From: Rhizobiales bacterium CCH10-E5 | GTDB taxonomy: Bacteria; Pseudomonadota; Alphaproteobacteria; Rhizobiales; Beijerinckiaceae | Direction of reading: 5' to 3' | Length of the DNA: 64,000 bases | NCBI GenBank assembly: GCA_001556125.1 | Contig: LSIG01000119.1 | Span: forward strand, 46,597-110,596 | Shown here: piece by piece, positions 47,084 through 55,292 of the stretch | Layout: each line of letters starts with the position of its first letter | Numbering within the stretch: the first letter of the stretch is position 1 | Notes under the pieces: generated by a model | Databases searched by the model: none | What the model saw: the letters and a program-made list of their open reading frames with translations, nothing else | Told to the model about the DNA's origin: nothing | Made by a program: the position numbers and the translations under genes

Positions 47084-47707
47084 TCAGGCCGTCGCGGGCA
47101 GGGCCGCGATCAGGAAGACGAGGCCGACGCAGGCCATGGCGGCGGCCGCCGCGCGCACCGGCAGGGACAGGCGCGTCTCCGGCGAGAACAGCCGACGGAC
47201 GACAAGGATCGTGCCGACGGTGACGGCCGCCTGGATCGCGACGAGCCCGATCAGATAGGCACTGACCACGGCGGTGTCGGCACCGATGATCGATTCGGCG
47301 AGCGCATGGCCATGGGCGAAGCCGGCGGCGGCGAAGAGCGCGGCGAGGGCCGGCAGCGGCAGCGAGGGCCTGAGCACGCCGATGGCGCCGATCAGCACGA
47401 GGCTGCCGGCGACCAGGATCTCGCCGGCCGGCAGGTCGATGCTGTTCATATGGGCGAAGGCGCCCAGCCCCATGCCGACGATCCACAGCACCGGCAGCAG
47501 CAGGGCGCCCGACGCGTAGCGCGAGGCGACGAGGCCGACCGCGACCAGCGCGGCGAGATGATCGAGCCCGAGAATGGGGTGGCCGAGGCCGGACAGAAGC
47601 CCCTCCGTCAGCGTCGACGGCGTCTTGCCGCCCATCGGATGGTGGGCGAACGCCGGGCTGCAGAGCAGGGCGGTGAAGGCGAGGGTCAGGCGATTGCGCA
47701 GCGTCAT
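47084..47707 (-). CDS. HupE/UreJ-type metal permease, candidate cobalt importer
   Basis: The 207-residue protein has a signal-like first segment (RLTLAFTALLCSPAFA) followed by the HupE motif region HHPMGG, HPILGLDHLAALVAVG and about six membrane segments, including FAHGHALAESI with its conserved histidines. HupE/UreJ proteins are nickel or cobalt permeases. The cobalamin riboswitch upstream and the cobW-cobN genes downstream strongly suggest cobalt here. I used the ATG near 47707; a GTG-initiated extension upstream would read into the riboswitch leader and is not family-like. Confidence 0.85.
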   Translation of the reverse strand: MTLRNRLTLAFTALLCSPAFAHHPMGGKTPSTLTEGLLSGLGHPILGLDHLAALVAVGLVASRYASGALLLPVLWIVGMGLGAFAHMNSIDLPAGEILVAGSLVLIGAIGVLRPSLPLPALAALFAAAGFAHGHALAESIIGADTAVVSAYLIGLVAIQAAVTVGTILVVRRLFSPETRLSLPVRAAAAAMACVGLVFLIAALPATA

Positions 47708-47842
47708 GGTTCCGGTCTCCGTCAGAAGGCGGCCGGTCTCGCGACCGGCCTCACGTTCCCAAGGACGGAGCCGCGTGACCGTCGCCACGCGAACACAGCC
47801 GCCGTCGGAACACCCCGTCCGATGGGCCCATAGGAACACTGT

Positions 47843-48001
47843 CGACGGCAGGTCTCCTGGCTCGCGGGTCTGGTCATTCCACGCCGCCTTCCCGGGATCG
47901 CTCCCAGTGGCCGATGGCGCGAAACTCGCCGCTTACAGTTGCGGGGGCAGCCGCGGCATCGCACCGCGTTCCCTTTTCACCTCCTCGCGGAGGCACCGTC
48001 G
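47843..48001 (-). ncRNA. Cobalamin (adenosylcobalamin) riboswitch
   Basis: The minus-strand leader of the hupE gene has the full set of conserved blocks in order. There is a P1 stem CGACGG/CCGTCG (5' at 48001, 3' at 47843) and an AAAAGGGAA block. The GCCCCCGCAACTGTAAGC core lies at about 47948-47931. A GGGAAGG block follows, then the B12 box AGCCAGGAGACCTGCC at about 47862-47847. It starts 136 bp upstream of the hupE ATG, so the cobalt permease, DUF1636, cobW, cobN and later cob genes should be switched off when cobalamin is plentiful. Confidence 0.95.
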
Positions 48002-48046
48002 GGAACGATCATTAGCCATGTGCGAGAGGCTGTGCAATGCAGTGCG

Positions 48047-48125
48047 CCGTCATTCTCGGGCGGAGCGGAGCGCAGACCCGAGAATCCCTCTCAAGAGATG
48101 CTCGGGTCTAGCCCGAGCATGACGG
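48047..48125. repeat. Cloverleaf palindromic element (CATTCTCGGG type)
   Basis: The outer CCGTCAT/ATGACGG stem, side hairpins TTCTCGGG...CCCGAGAA and GCTCGGG-TCTAG-CCCGAGC, and the apical CTCTCAAGAG hairpin give a compact cloverleaf. It lies between the riboswitch and cobU, which are divergent. Confidence 0.87.
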
Positions 48126-48140
48126 CGAAGGTCGCTGCCT

Positions 48141-48653
48141 GTGAACATCCCCCACCTCACCCTCGTCCTCGGCGGCGCCCGCTCGGGCAAGAGCCGCCAT
48201 GCCGAAGCGCTGATCGAGGCGCTGCCGCCCCCCTGGGCCTATATCGCCACCGCCCAGGCCTGGGACGACGAGATGAAATCCCGCATCGCCGAGCACCGCG
48301 CCCGCCGGCCCGCGGACTGGATCACGCTCGATGCGCCGCTCGACCTGCCCGGCGCCATCCGCGGCCTGCCCGAGGGGCGCCCCGTGCTCGTCGACTGCCT
48401 GACGCTGTGGCTGACCAATCTGATCCTGGCCGAGCACGACACCGCCGCTGCCGGAAGCGCCCTGATCGAGACCTGCGCGCAGGCGACGGCGCCCATCGTC
48501 CTCGTCTCCAACGAGGTCGGGCTCGGCATCGTGCCCGACAATGCGCTGGCGCGGCGCTTCCGCGACGAGGCCGGCCGGCTGCACCAGGCGATTGCGGCAA
48601 GGGCCGGCCGCGTGGTCTTCATGGTCGCCGGCCTACCGATGCTGGTGAAGTGA
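48141..48653 (+). CDS. cobU: CobU/CobP, adenosylcobinamide kinase / guanylyltransferase
   Basis: The 170-residue bifunctional enzyme phosphorylates adenosylcobinamide and then transfers GMP to it, activating it for nucleotide-loop assembly. It has the P-loop VLGGARSGKSRHAE, the guanylylated His region RIAEHRARRPADW, LVDCLTLWLTNLIL and VSNEVGLGIVPDNALARRFRD-like motif (VGLGIVPDNALARRFRD). The gene is called cobP in Pseudomonas denitrificans nomenclature. The start is a GTG at 48141. It lies 24 bp upstream of cobO. Confidence 0.95.
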   Translation: MNIPHLTLVLGGARSGKSRHAEALIEALPPPWAYIATAQAWDDEMKSRIAEHRARRPADWITLDAPLDLPGAIRGLPEGRPVLVDCLTLWLTNLILAEHDTAAAGSALIETCAQATAPIVLVSNEVGLGIVPDNALARRFRDEAGRLHQAIAARAGRVVFMVAGLPMLVK

Positions 48654-48677
48654 GCGGGCAGGTGAAGTGAGAACGCG

Positions 48678-49289
48678 ATGACGAACGAGACCAACGAGGC
48701 CGCTCGCTACAAGGCGAAAATGGCAAAGCGCAAGGCGCTGCAGGACGCCGAGGTCGCCTCCAAGACGATCGAGAAGGGGCTGCTGATCGTCAACACCGGC
48801 CCCGGCAAGGGCAAGTCGACGGCCGCCTTCGGGCTGATGCTGCGCGCGCTCGGCCATGGCTGGCGCGTCGGCGTGGTGCAGTTCATCAAGGGCGCCTGGG
48901 AGACTGGCGAGCGCCGCGCGCTCGACGCCTTCGGCGAGCAGATCGCCTGGCACAGCATGGGCGAGGGCTTCACCTGGGAGACGCAGGACAAGGCCCGCGA
49001 CATCGCCGCCGCCACCCGCGCCTTCGACAAGGTCAAGGAACTGATGGCCGACGAAGGCATCCGCCTGATCGTGCTCGACGAGCTCAACATCGCGCTGCGC
49101 TACGATTACCTGCCGCTGGCCGAAGTCATCGCCACGCTGCAGGCGCGCCGCTCCGATCTCCACATCGTCGTCACCGGCCGCAACGCCAAGCCGGAGCTGA
49201 TCGAGGCCGCCGACCTCGTGACGGAAATGACATTGGTGAAGCATCATTTCACCGCCGGCGTGAAGGCGCAGGAGGGGATCGAGTTTTGA
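48678..49289 (+). CDS. cobO: CobO, corrinoid adenosyltransferase
   Basis: The 203-residue CobA/CobO-type enzyme adds the 5'-deoxyadenosyl ligand to the reduced cobalt, making the coenzyme form. It has the P-loop LIVNTGPGKGKSTAAFG near residue 37, WRVGVVQFIKGAWETGE, LIVLDELNIALRYDY and a C-terminal GVKAQEGIEF. It follows cobU on the plus strand and is convergent with cobD, with a palindromic repeat filling the gap. Confidence 0.96.
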   Translation: MTNETNEAARYKAKMAKRKALQDAEVASKTIEKGLLIVNTGPGKGKSTAAFGLMLRALGHGWRVGVVQFIKGAWETGERRALDAFGEQIAWHSMGEGFTWETQDKARDIAAATRAFDKVKELMADEGIRLIVLDELNIALRYDYLPLAEVIATLQARRSDLHIVVTGRNAKPELIEAADLVTEMTLVKHHFTAGVKAQEGIEF

Positions 49290-49297
49290 GCGAGGCG

Positions 49298-49392
49298 CGT
49301 CATTCTCGGGCTTGACCCGAGAAACTCAGCCCGAAAAGGACGCCGGTGCCTCTGTCGGCACGAGATGCTCGGGCCAAGCCCGAGCATGACGG
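49298..49392. repeat. Cloverleaf palindromic element between cobO and cobD
   Basis: GTCATTCTCGGGCTTGACCCGAG and CTCGGGCCAAGCCCGAGCATGAC are its two hairpin arms. It runs from nine bases after the cobO stop to the base before the cobD stop, an ideal position for a shared terminator. Confidence 0.87.
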
Positions 49393-50382
49393 CTAGACGA
49401 ATGCTGCTGCCGCGCCCACTGCCGCCAACCCCCACAACAGCCCGCAAGCCTTGCGATACAGCCGCAAGCCGCGCCGGATATCCGCCGCCGTCGCCTCGGC
49501 CCGGCCATCGCCCATCCAGCCATCCTCGACGATGACATCGCCATAGATCCGCGGCCCGGCGAGCTTCAGGCCCAGCGCGCCCGCCATCACCGCCTCCGGC
49601 CAGCCGGCATTGGGCGAGCGGTGGCGGTTCGCATCGCGGCGCAGGGCCCGCCACGAACCCGCCGCATCGGCATCGCGGTCGAGCGCGGCGGCTGCCACGA
49701 TCAGCAGAGCGGTCAGCCGCGAGGCCGGCAGGTTGACGAGGTCGTCGAGCCGCGCCGAGGCCCAGCCGAAGGCGAGATGGCGCGGCGTCTTGTGGCCGAT
49801 CATCGAATCGGCGGTGTTGATCGCCTTGTAGATGATGATGCCGGGCAGGCCGGCCACGCCCAGCCAGAAGGCCGGCGCCACCACCCCGTCGGAGAAGTTC
49901 TCAGACAGGCTCTCGAGCGCGGCGCGCGAAACGCCGGCCTCGTCGAGGCTGTCGGGGTTGCGGCCGACGATCATCGAGACCGCCTTGCGCCCCTCGGTGA
50001 GGCCGCCCGTCTCCAGCCCGTGCGCGACGGCCGCGACATGCTCGTGCAGGCTGCGCTGCGCCAGCAGCGTCGAGGCGAGCAGCGCGAGCGGCAAAAGCCC
50101 CGCCGGCCCCAGCTGTCGGCACAGGGTGGTCAGCGCGAGAGCCCCGGCCAGCGCTATCGCCAGCAGGATGAGGAGCGCGGCCACGCCCGCCGCCTTTCGG
50201 GCGGCGAAGCGAGCTGCCTCCCGGTTCAGGCGACGGTCCAGCCCGGCGATCAGCGCGCCAATCCAGGTGACGGGATGGCCGATCCGCGCATACAAGCGCT
50301 GCGGATAGCCGAACGCGGCCTCGATCGCGAGCGCGGCCAGCAGCAGAAGCAGTGTGTCGGGCCAGAGATCAGACAAAGCCAT
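49393..50382 (-). CDS. cobD: CobD, adenosylcobinamide-phosphate synthase (CbiB-type)
   Basis: The 329-residue membrane protein attaches the aminopropanol linker to adenosylcobyric acid. It has several hydrophobic segments, the N-terminal IEAAFGYPQRLYARIGHPVTW, MIVGRNPDSLDEAGVSRAAL, ESLSENFSDGVVAPAFW and IYKAINTADSMIGHKT, all hallmark CbiB/CobD blocks. The ATG at 50382 shares a CATG with the divergent cobC ATG, so no separate promoter region exists between them. It ends in a palindromic repeat. Confidence 0.95.
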   Translation of the reverse strand: MALSDLWPDTLLLLLAALAIEAAFGYPQRLYARIGHPVTWIGALIAGLDRRLNREAARFAARKAAGVAALLILLAIALAGALALTTLCRQLGPAGLLPLALLASTLLAQRSLHEHVAAVAHGLETGGLTEGRKAVSMIVGRNPDSLDEAGVSRAALESLSENFSDGVVAPAFWLGVAGLPGIIIYKAINTADSMIGHKTPRHLAFGWASARLDDLVNLPASRLTALLIVAAAALDRDADAAGSWRALRRDANRHRSPNAGWPEAVMAGALGLKLAGPRIYGDVIVEDGWMGDGRAEATAADIRRGLRLYRKACGLLWGLAAVGAAAAFV

Positions 50383-51418
50383 GGGCGAAACGACGGGGAC
50401 CGGGGGCATCTGGCATGGCGGCGATCTCGGCCGGGCTCGGGCGCTGTTTCCGGAAGCGCCCGAGCCCTGGATCGATCTCTCCACCGGGATCAACCCGATC
50501 CCCTATCCGGTTCCCGCGCTGCCGTTAAGCCTGTGGCAGCGCCTGCCTGCTGGCGACGACGAGGCGGCGCTGCTCGCGGCGGCGCGAAAGGCCTATCGCG
50601 TGCCAGTCGATGCCGGCATCGTCGCCGCGCCGGGCACCCAGATCCTGATCGATCTCCTGCCGCGGGTCGTCCCGGATCTGGTCGGTGCCGGACCCGTCGC
50701 CGTGCTGGGGCCGACCTATGCCGAGCATGCGCTCGCCTGGCGGAAGATGGGCGCCACGGTCGTCGAGGCTGACACGCTGGCGCAGGCCGACGCCGCCGCG
50801 ACGGTGGTGGTGGTGAACCCCAACAACCCGGATGGGCGCCTGCTGTCGGGCTCGGAGCTTACGGCGCTCGCGGCGCGCTGCGCCGCCCGCGGCGGGCTGC
50901 TGGTCGTGGACGAGGCCTTCTGCGACTTCACGCCCGAGGCGAGCCTGGTCCCGGCCCTGCCGTCCGCGACCCTCGTGCTGCGCTCTTTCGGCAAGACCTA
51001 TGGGCTGGCCGGTGTCCGGCTCGGCTTCGCCATCGGCGAGGCGGATCTGGTATCGGCGCTGCGCGAGGCGATGGGCCCCTGGGCCGTGGCCGGTCCCGCG
51101 CTCGCGATCGGCGCGCAGGCGCTCGCCGATGCCGAATGGCTGGAGCAGGCCGGCGCCGCGCGCGCCGCCGACGCCGCGAGGCTCGATGCGCTGCTGGCGC
51201 CGCTGGGCACGATCATCGGCGGAACCGCGCTGTTCCGACTGCTGGCGACGCCCGAGGCGCCGGCCCTCTTCGCCCATCTGGGCCGCCGCGGCCTTTATGT
51301 GCGCCGCTTCCAGGCTGATCCGACCCGGCTGCGCTTCGGCCTGCCGGGCGATGCGGCGGGCTGGGCGCGGCTGGAAGCGGCGCTGGCGTCCTTCGCCCCG
51401 CCTTCGCGGGCATCGTAA
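50381..51418 (+). CDS. cobC: CobC, L-threonine-O-3-phosphate decarboxylase-like aminotransferase
   Basis: The 345-residue class I PLP enzyme is thought to make the (R)-1-amino-2-propanol phosphate linker used by CobD. It starts with WHGGDLGRARALFPEAPEPW and WIDLSTGINPIPYP, typical of CobC. VVNPNNPDGRLLS, LVVDEAFCDF and the PLP lysine in LRSFGKTYGLAGVRLGF follow. The C-terminus has LRFGLPGDAAGWARLEAAL. The start overlaps the cobD start on the other strand; no independent leader is present. Confidence 0.93.
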   Translation: MGETTGTGGIWHGGDLGRARALFPEAPEPWIDLSTGINPIPYPVPALPLSLWQRLPAGDDEAALLAAARKAYRVPVDAGIVAAPGTQILIDLLPRVVPDLVGAGPVAVLGPTYAEHALAWRKMGATVVEADTLAQADAAATVVVVNPNNPDGRLLSGSELTALAARCAARGGLLVVDEAFCDFTPEASLVPALPSATLVLRSFGKTYGLAGVRLGFAIGEADLVSALREAMGPWAVAGPALAIGAQALADAEWLEQAGAARAADAARLDALLAPLGTIIGGTALFRLLATPEAPALFAHLGRRGLYVRRFQADPTRLRFGLPGDAAGWARLEAALASFAPPSRAS

Positions 51419-51513
51419 AGCCCGCATGCGTCGCGCGCCGGGACAGATCCGAAGCCGCTCGCTAGTTTGATCGCCGAACCTGCCCGAACACGCCTCGCCC
51501 CAAGGAACGCACC

Positions 51514-52485
51514 ATGCCCGCCCTGCCGCCTGCCAGCGACCTGACCATCTGTTTCGCCCATGCCGCCTACCAGTTGCAGGCCGAGTTCGCGACGCGCGGC
51601 CATGCCGCCAAGAGCTTCGAGGTCCGCTCGCTCGACGAGCTGAAGGCGCGGGCGCCGGAGGCCGATGTCGTGGTGGCCTCCGGGCTCTGGCGCAACGAGC
51701 TGATCGCGTCCTGCCCCAAGCTGCGCTTCGTCCAGTCGGTCAGCGCCGGAACCGACCAGTACGACAAGGCCGCCTTTGCGGCGGCCGGCATTCGGCTTGC
51801 GAGCGCTCAGGGAGCCAATGAGCGCGCCGTGTCCGAGCACGCCATGGCGCTGATCCTCGGCCTGACCCGGCAGATCCACCTCGCCCGCGACAACCAGACC
51901 GCCGCGACCTGGCGCCCGATGATCGGCGACCGCGCCCGGCGCGAGGACGAACTCGGCGGCAAGACGCTGGTCATCGTGGGCTTGGGCCGCATCGGCCTGC
52001 GGCTGGCGACGCTGGCCGCCGCCTTCGGCCTTCGCGTCATCGGCGTGCGCCGCAGCCCCGAGCCGCATCCCGACATCGAGGCGATCGTTCGGCCCGATCA
52101 GCTCCACGAGGTGCTGGCCCAGGCCGACATCGTCGCGCTGACCTGCCCGCTGACGCCCGAAACCGAGAACCTGATCGACGCTGCGGCGCTCGCCGCGATG
52201 AAGCCAGGCGCGCTGCTGATCAATGTCGCGCGCGGCAAGGTCGTCGATGAGCCGGCTCTGGTCGCCGCGCTGTCGGAAGGGCGCATCGCGGGCGCCGGCC
52301 TCGACACCTTCGTCGAGGAGCCGCTGGCGGCGGCCTCGCCGCTCTGGGCGATGAAGAACGTCATCGTCACGCCCCACAGCGCCGGCGAGACCCGCGCCTA
52401 CGAAACGAATGTGGTCGACCTGCTGGTCGACAACCTCGCCCGGCTCGCGCGCGGCGAGACGACCTTGCGCAATCAGGTGGTCTGA
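51514..52485 (+). CDS. D-2-hydroxyacid dehydrogenase
   Basis: The 323-residue NAD(P)-dependent enzyme has the split substrate domain and Rossmann domain of the family. The nucleotide loop is LVIVGLGRIGLRLATL. The catalytic Arg is in LLINVARGKVVDEPAL, Glu in TFVEEPLAAASPLW and His in VIVTPHSAGETRAY. QGANERAVSEHAMALIL precedes the Rossmann part. The substrate is unknown. It lies 95 bp after cobC and probably has its own promoter. Confidence 0.9.
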   Translation: MPALPPASDLTICFAHAAYQLQAEFATRGHAAKSFEVRSLDELKARAPEADVVVASGLWRNELIASCPKLRFVQSVSAGTDQYDKAAFAAAGIRLASAQGANERAVSEHAMALILGLTRQIHLARDNQTAATWRPMIGDRARREDELGGKTLVIVGLGRIGLRLATLAAAFGLRVIGVRRSPEPHPDIEAIVRPDQLHEVLAQADIVALTCPLTPETENLIDAAALAAMKPGALLINVARGKVVDEPALVAALSEGRIAGAGLDTFVEEPLAAASPLWAMKNVIVTPHSAGETRAYETNVVDLLVDNLARLARGETTLRNQVV

Positions 52486-52504
52486 CCAGAGCCTGCGAAA
52501 TCAC

Positions 52505-52650
52505 GCCGTCACTCCGGGGTGGGCCGTAAGGCCCGAGCCCGGAATCCATGAACACGACAGGAGGTCAGTGGGCCCGGCCCCGGAGGTCCTTCGGCTGCTG
52601 CGGTGGTCATGGGTTCCGGGCTCTTCGCTTTGCGAAGCCCCGGAATGACC
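52505..52650. repeat. Cloverleaf palindromic element (CACTCCGGGG type)
   Basis: CGTCACTCCGGGG pairs with CCCCGGAATGACCG; both arms have side hairpins and the centre has a CCATGAACAC/GGTCATGG-like pairing. It is the intergenic relative of the element inside cobG and sits between two convergent genes. Confidence 0.85.
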
Positions 52651-52672
52651 GGGTGGTTCCAGAATAAGTCGC

Positions 52673-53194
52673 TCACGCCCGCAACCCGCGCCACCAGCTG
52701 CGCGCCGCGTCGCGGGCGCGCCGCGCGAAGGCGTAGGCCGCGCTGCTGCGGACCCAGTCGAGTGCCCGGCGTCGCAGCCGGTCGAGCAGGGTCATCAGCC
52801 AATTGAGCCAGCCATAGGTCAGGAGCTTCTCGCGCCCGGCATGATAGATTCGCTCGACCAGCAGGAAGCTGACGAGATGGGCGAAGGCGAAGACGACGAG
52901 CCCGCTCCGGAAACGGCCATCGGCCATCATCCACAGGCCCAGCAGCTTCAGCGGTTCGGCGATGGCGAAGGGCACCGCCAGCAGCGCCAGGATTGAAAGC
53001 CGCGACTGACGCGCGATCACGGCCTCCATCCGCGCCACGATGCGCAGCGACGCCACCCAGTCGATCAGCGGCCGGTAGAGCGGCCGGGCGATCTCGTCGA
53101 AGACGATGACGACGGTCAGCACCGCGCGCAGGATGGCGAAGAGGATGCGGGCGAGGGGGCCGCGCGTCTCGTCCCGGTTCGGCGGCTGTGTCAT
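52673..53194 (-). CDS. Membrane protein of unknown function
   Basis: The 173-residue protein has about two to three hydrophobic segments (ILFAILRAVLTVVIVFDEIA, LSILALLAVPFAIAEPLKLLG, GLVVFAFAHLVSFLLVERIY) and a basic, Arg/Trp-rich C-terminus (LRRRALDWVRSS). It resembles small Hyphomicrobiales inner-membrane proteins with no assigned role. I used the ATG at 53194; a longer start is possible. It stands alone between palindromic repeats. Confidence 0.72.
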   Translation of the reverse strand: MTQPPNRDETRGPLARILFAILRAVLTVVIVFDEIARPLYRPLIDWVASLRIVARMEAVIARQSRLSILALLAVPFAIAEPLKLLGLWMMADGRFRSGLVVFAFAHLVSFLLVERIYHAGREKLLTYGWLNWLMTLLDRLRRRALDWVRSSAAYAFARRARDAARSWWRGLRA

Positions 53195-53286
53195 CGATCG
53201 TCCTTGAACGGGCACGCCTTGCCGCAGCCACGGTTTATCCTATCCCGACAGATCCCAGCAATTTTGAGACCTTCCCATCAAGCGCA

Positions 53287-53394
53287 GGTCATCCCGGGCG
53301 GAGCGAAGCGCAGACCCGGGATCCATTCCGGAGCGCCTGTCGGAGAGGTTCCGGAATGGGTCCCGGGTCTCCCTGTCGGTCGCCCGGGACGACC
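53287..53394. repeat. Cloverleaf palindromic element (CATCCCGGGCG type)
   Basis: GGTCATCCCGGGCG pairs with CGCCCGGGACGACC; arm hairpins ATCCCGGG...CCCGGGAT and CCCGGG...CCCGGG-like, and the inner CCATTCCGGA/TCCGGAATGG stem is clear. It is the last copy in the window. Confidence 0.85.
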
Positions 53395-53436
53395 GCGTGG
53401 GTGAGATGACGGGCACGCAACAGGGAGCGGAGGAAA

Positions 53437-55086
53437 TCACCCCACCTTCGCATCCTCCAGCATCATCGCCGCGCCCTTCTCGCCGATCATCATCGTCGGG
53501 TTGGCGGTGTTGCCGGAGGTGATGGCGGGCATGACGGAGGCGTCGATGACGCGAAGCCCCTTGATCCCGCGCACCCGCAGCCGCTCGTCGAGCACGGCGC
53601 GGGCATCGTCCGCACGGCCCATCTTCGCGGTGCCGACGGGATGGAAGATCGTCGTCCCCAGCCGGGCCGAGGCGTCGAGCAGATCCTCGTCGCTCGTCGC
53701 CGCCGGCCCCGGCAGATGCTCCTGCGGCCGGAACCGCGCCAGCGGCGCCTGCGCGACGATACGGCGCGTCAGCTTCATCGCGTCGATCGCGACCTGACGA
53801 TCGGCTTGCGTATCGAGATAGTTCGGCGAGATCGAGGGCGCGTCCTCGGCGCGCGGCGTCGCGATATGGACATGGCCGCGGCTGGTCGGGCGCAGATTGC
53901 AGACGCTGGCGGTGAAGGCGTCGAAGGGATGCAGCCCCGAGCCCCAGGAATCCAGCGAGAGCGGCTGGAAATGATATTGCAGATTGGCGGTGGCGTGCTC
54001 GGGCGAGGATTTCGCGAAAGCGCCGACCTGCGAGGGCGCCATGGTCAGCGGCCCGCTGCGCAGCGCCGCATATTGCAGCGCCATCAGCGGCCGGCGCCAG
54101 ATCTTGGCGTAGTCGCTGTTGAGGGTGCGCACGCCCTCGACCTTGTAGACGGGGCGGATCTGGAGATGATCCTGCAGATTCTCGCCGACGCCGGGCAAAT
54201 CCGCCACCGTCGCGATGCCCAGGCCCTGCAGCCGCGCCCCGTCGCCGATCCCTGAGCGCTCGAGCAACGCCGGGGAGCCGATCGCACCGGCCGACAGCAC
54301 GACCTCGCCCGAAACCTCGGCCCGCAGCTTCTCGCCGCCATGCGTGAACTCGACCGCCGTCGCGCGGCCATCCTCGATCACCACGCGCTCGACCAGCACA
54401 TTGATCTCCAGCCGCAGATGGTCCTCGCGGGCGTCGAGCACCGGCCGCAGAAAGGCGTTGAAGGCGCTCAGCCGCCGCCCGCGCCGCTGGTTGACCTGGA
54501 AGTACGAGGAGCCCTCGTTGTCGCCGGTGTTGAAGTCGTCGATCTTGGCGATGCCGGCCTCGGCCGCCGCCTCGCGGATCGCGTCGAGGATCGCCCAGCG
54601 CACGCGGGGATGCTCGACCCGCCATTCCCCGCCGCTGCGGTGGACCCCGCTCTCGCCCGGGCCGATATGGTCCTCGTGCTTCAGGAAATAGGGCAGCACG
54701 TCGTCCCAGCCCCAGCCGGAGAGCCCGAGCTGGCGCCAGCCGTCATAGTCTGCCGCCTGGCCGCGCATATAGACCATGGCGTTGATGGCCGAGGAGCCGC
54801 CGACGACCTTGCCGCGCGGATAGGCCAGCGCCCGGCCGCCGAGGCCCGGTTGCGCCTCCGTCTTGAACAGCCAGTCGGCGCGCGGATTGCCGATGGCGAA
54901 GAGATAGCCGACCGGGATGTGGAACCAGATCCAGTCGTCGCGCCCGCCGGCCTCCAGCACCAGCACCCGCGTCCTGGGGTCGCGCGACAGCCGGTTGGCG
55001 ACGACGCAGCCCGCCGAACCCGCGCCGATCACGACATAGTCGAAACGGCCGATCGTGCGGCGGTCGGTCTCTTCGGCTGCGGCCAT
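53437..55086 (-). CDS. GMC-family FAD oxidoreductase (choline dehydrogenase-like)
   Basis: The 549-residue flavoenzyme has the FAD-binding start FDYVVIGAGSAGCVVANRLS, then VLVLEAGGRDDW. GMC signature 1 is ALAYPRGKVVGGSSAINAMV and signature 2 GEVVLSAGAIGSPALLERSG. The C-terminal catalytic region has FHPVGTAKMG and ASVMPAITSGNTANPTMMIG. It would oxidise an alcohol; choline is a guess by homology only, as no betB or betI gene is visible. It is divergent from eutBC (206-bp gap). Confidence 0.9.
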   Translation of the reverse strand: MAAAEETDRRTIGRFDYVVIGAGSAGCVVANRLSRDPRTRVLVLEAGGRDDWIWFHIPVGYLFAIGNPRADWLFKTEAQPGLGGRALAYPRGKVVGGSSAINAMVYMRGQAADYDGWRQLGLSGWGWDDVLPYFLKHEDHIGPGESGVHRSGGEWRVEHPRVRWAILDAIREAAAEAGIAKIDDFNTGDNEGSSYFQVNQRRGRRLSAFNAFLRPVLDAREDHLRLEINVLVERVVIEDGRATAVEFTHGGEKLRAEVSGEVVLSAGAIGSPALLERSGIGDGARLQGLGIATVADLPGVGENLQDHLQIRPVYKVEGVRTLNSDYAKIWRRPLMALQYAALRSGPLTMAPSQVGAFAKSSPEHATANLQYHFQPLSLDSWGSGLHPFDAFTASVCNLRPTSRGHVHIATPRAEDAPSISPNYLDTQADRQVAIDAMKLTRRIVAQAPLARFRPQEHLPGPAATSDEDLLDASARLGTTIFHPVGTAKMGRADDARAVLDERLRVRGIKGLRVIDASVMPAITSGNTANPTMMIGEKGAAMMLEDAKVG

Positions 55087-55292
55087 GGCGTCCCTCGGGG
55101 CTTTGGCGGGTGCGCTCCCGCTCTGCGCCAACCGTTAAGCGGCGCGGCCAGAGGCGGCAATGGCGCGTTGGCGCGAACGGCCTGTGCAGGAGGCCTCAAA
55201 TCCGTGGCATCCACGGCCCGCCGCTTGCTTGGACCCTCTCGAAGGGTTGTTATGGCGCCGCGGCCTGACGCCGTCCGCCCGGGAGAGTGTCG

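Noticed and set aside
53437..55086. Naming the GMC oxidoreductase betA
   Set aside because: The signatures fit the whole GMC family and no betaine aldehyde dehydrogenase or betI gene is adjacent, so choline specificity is not supported.
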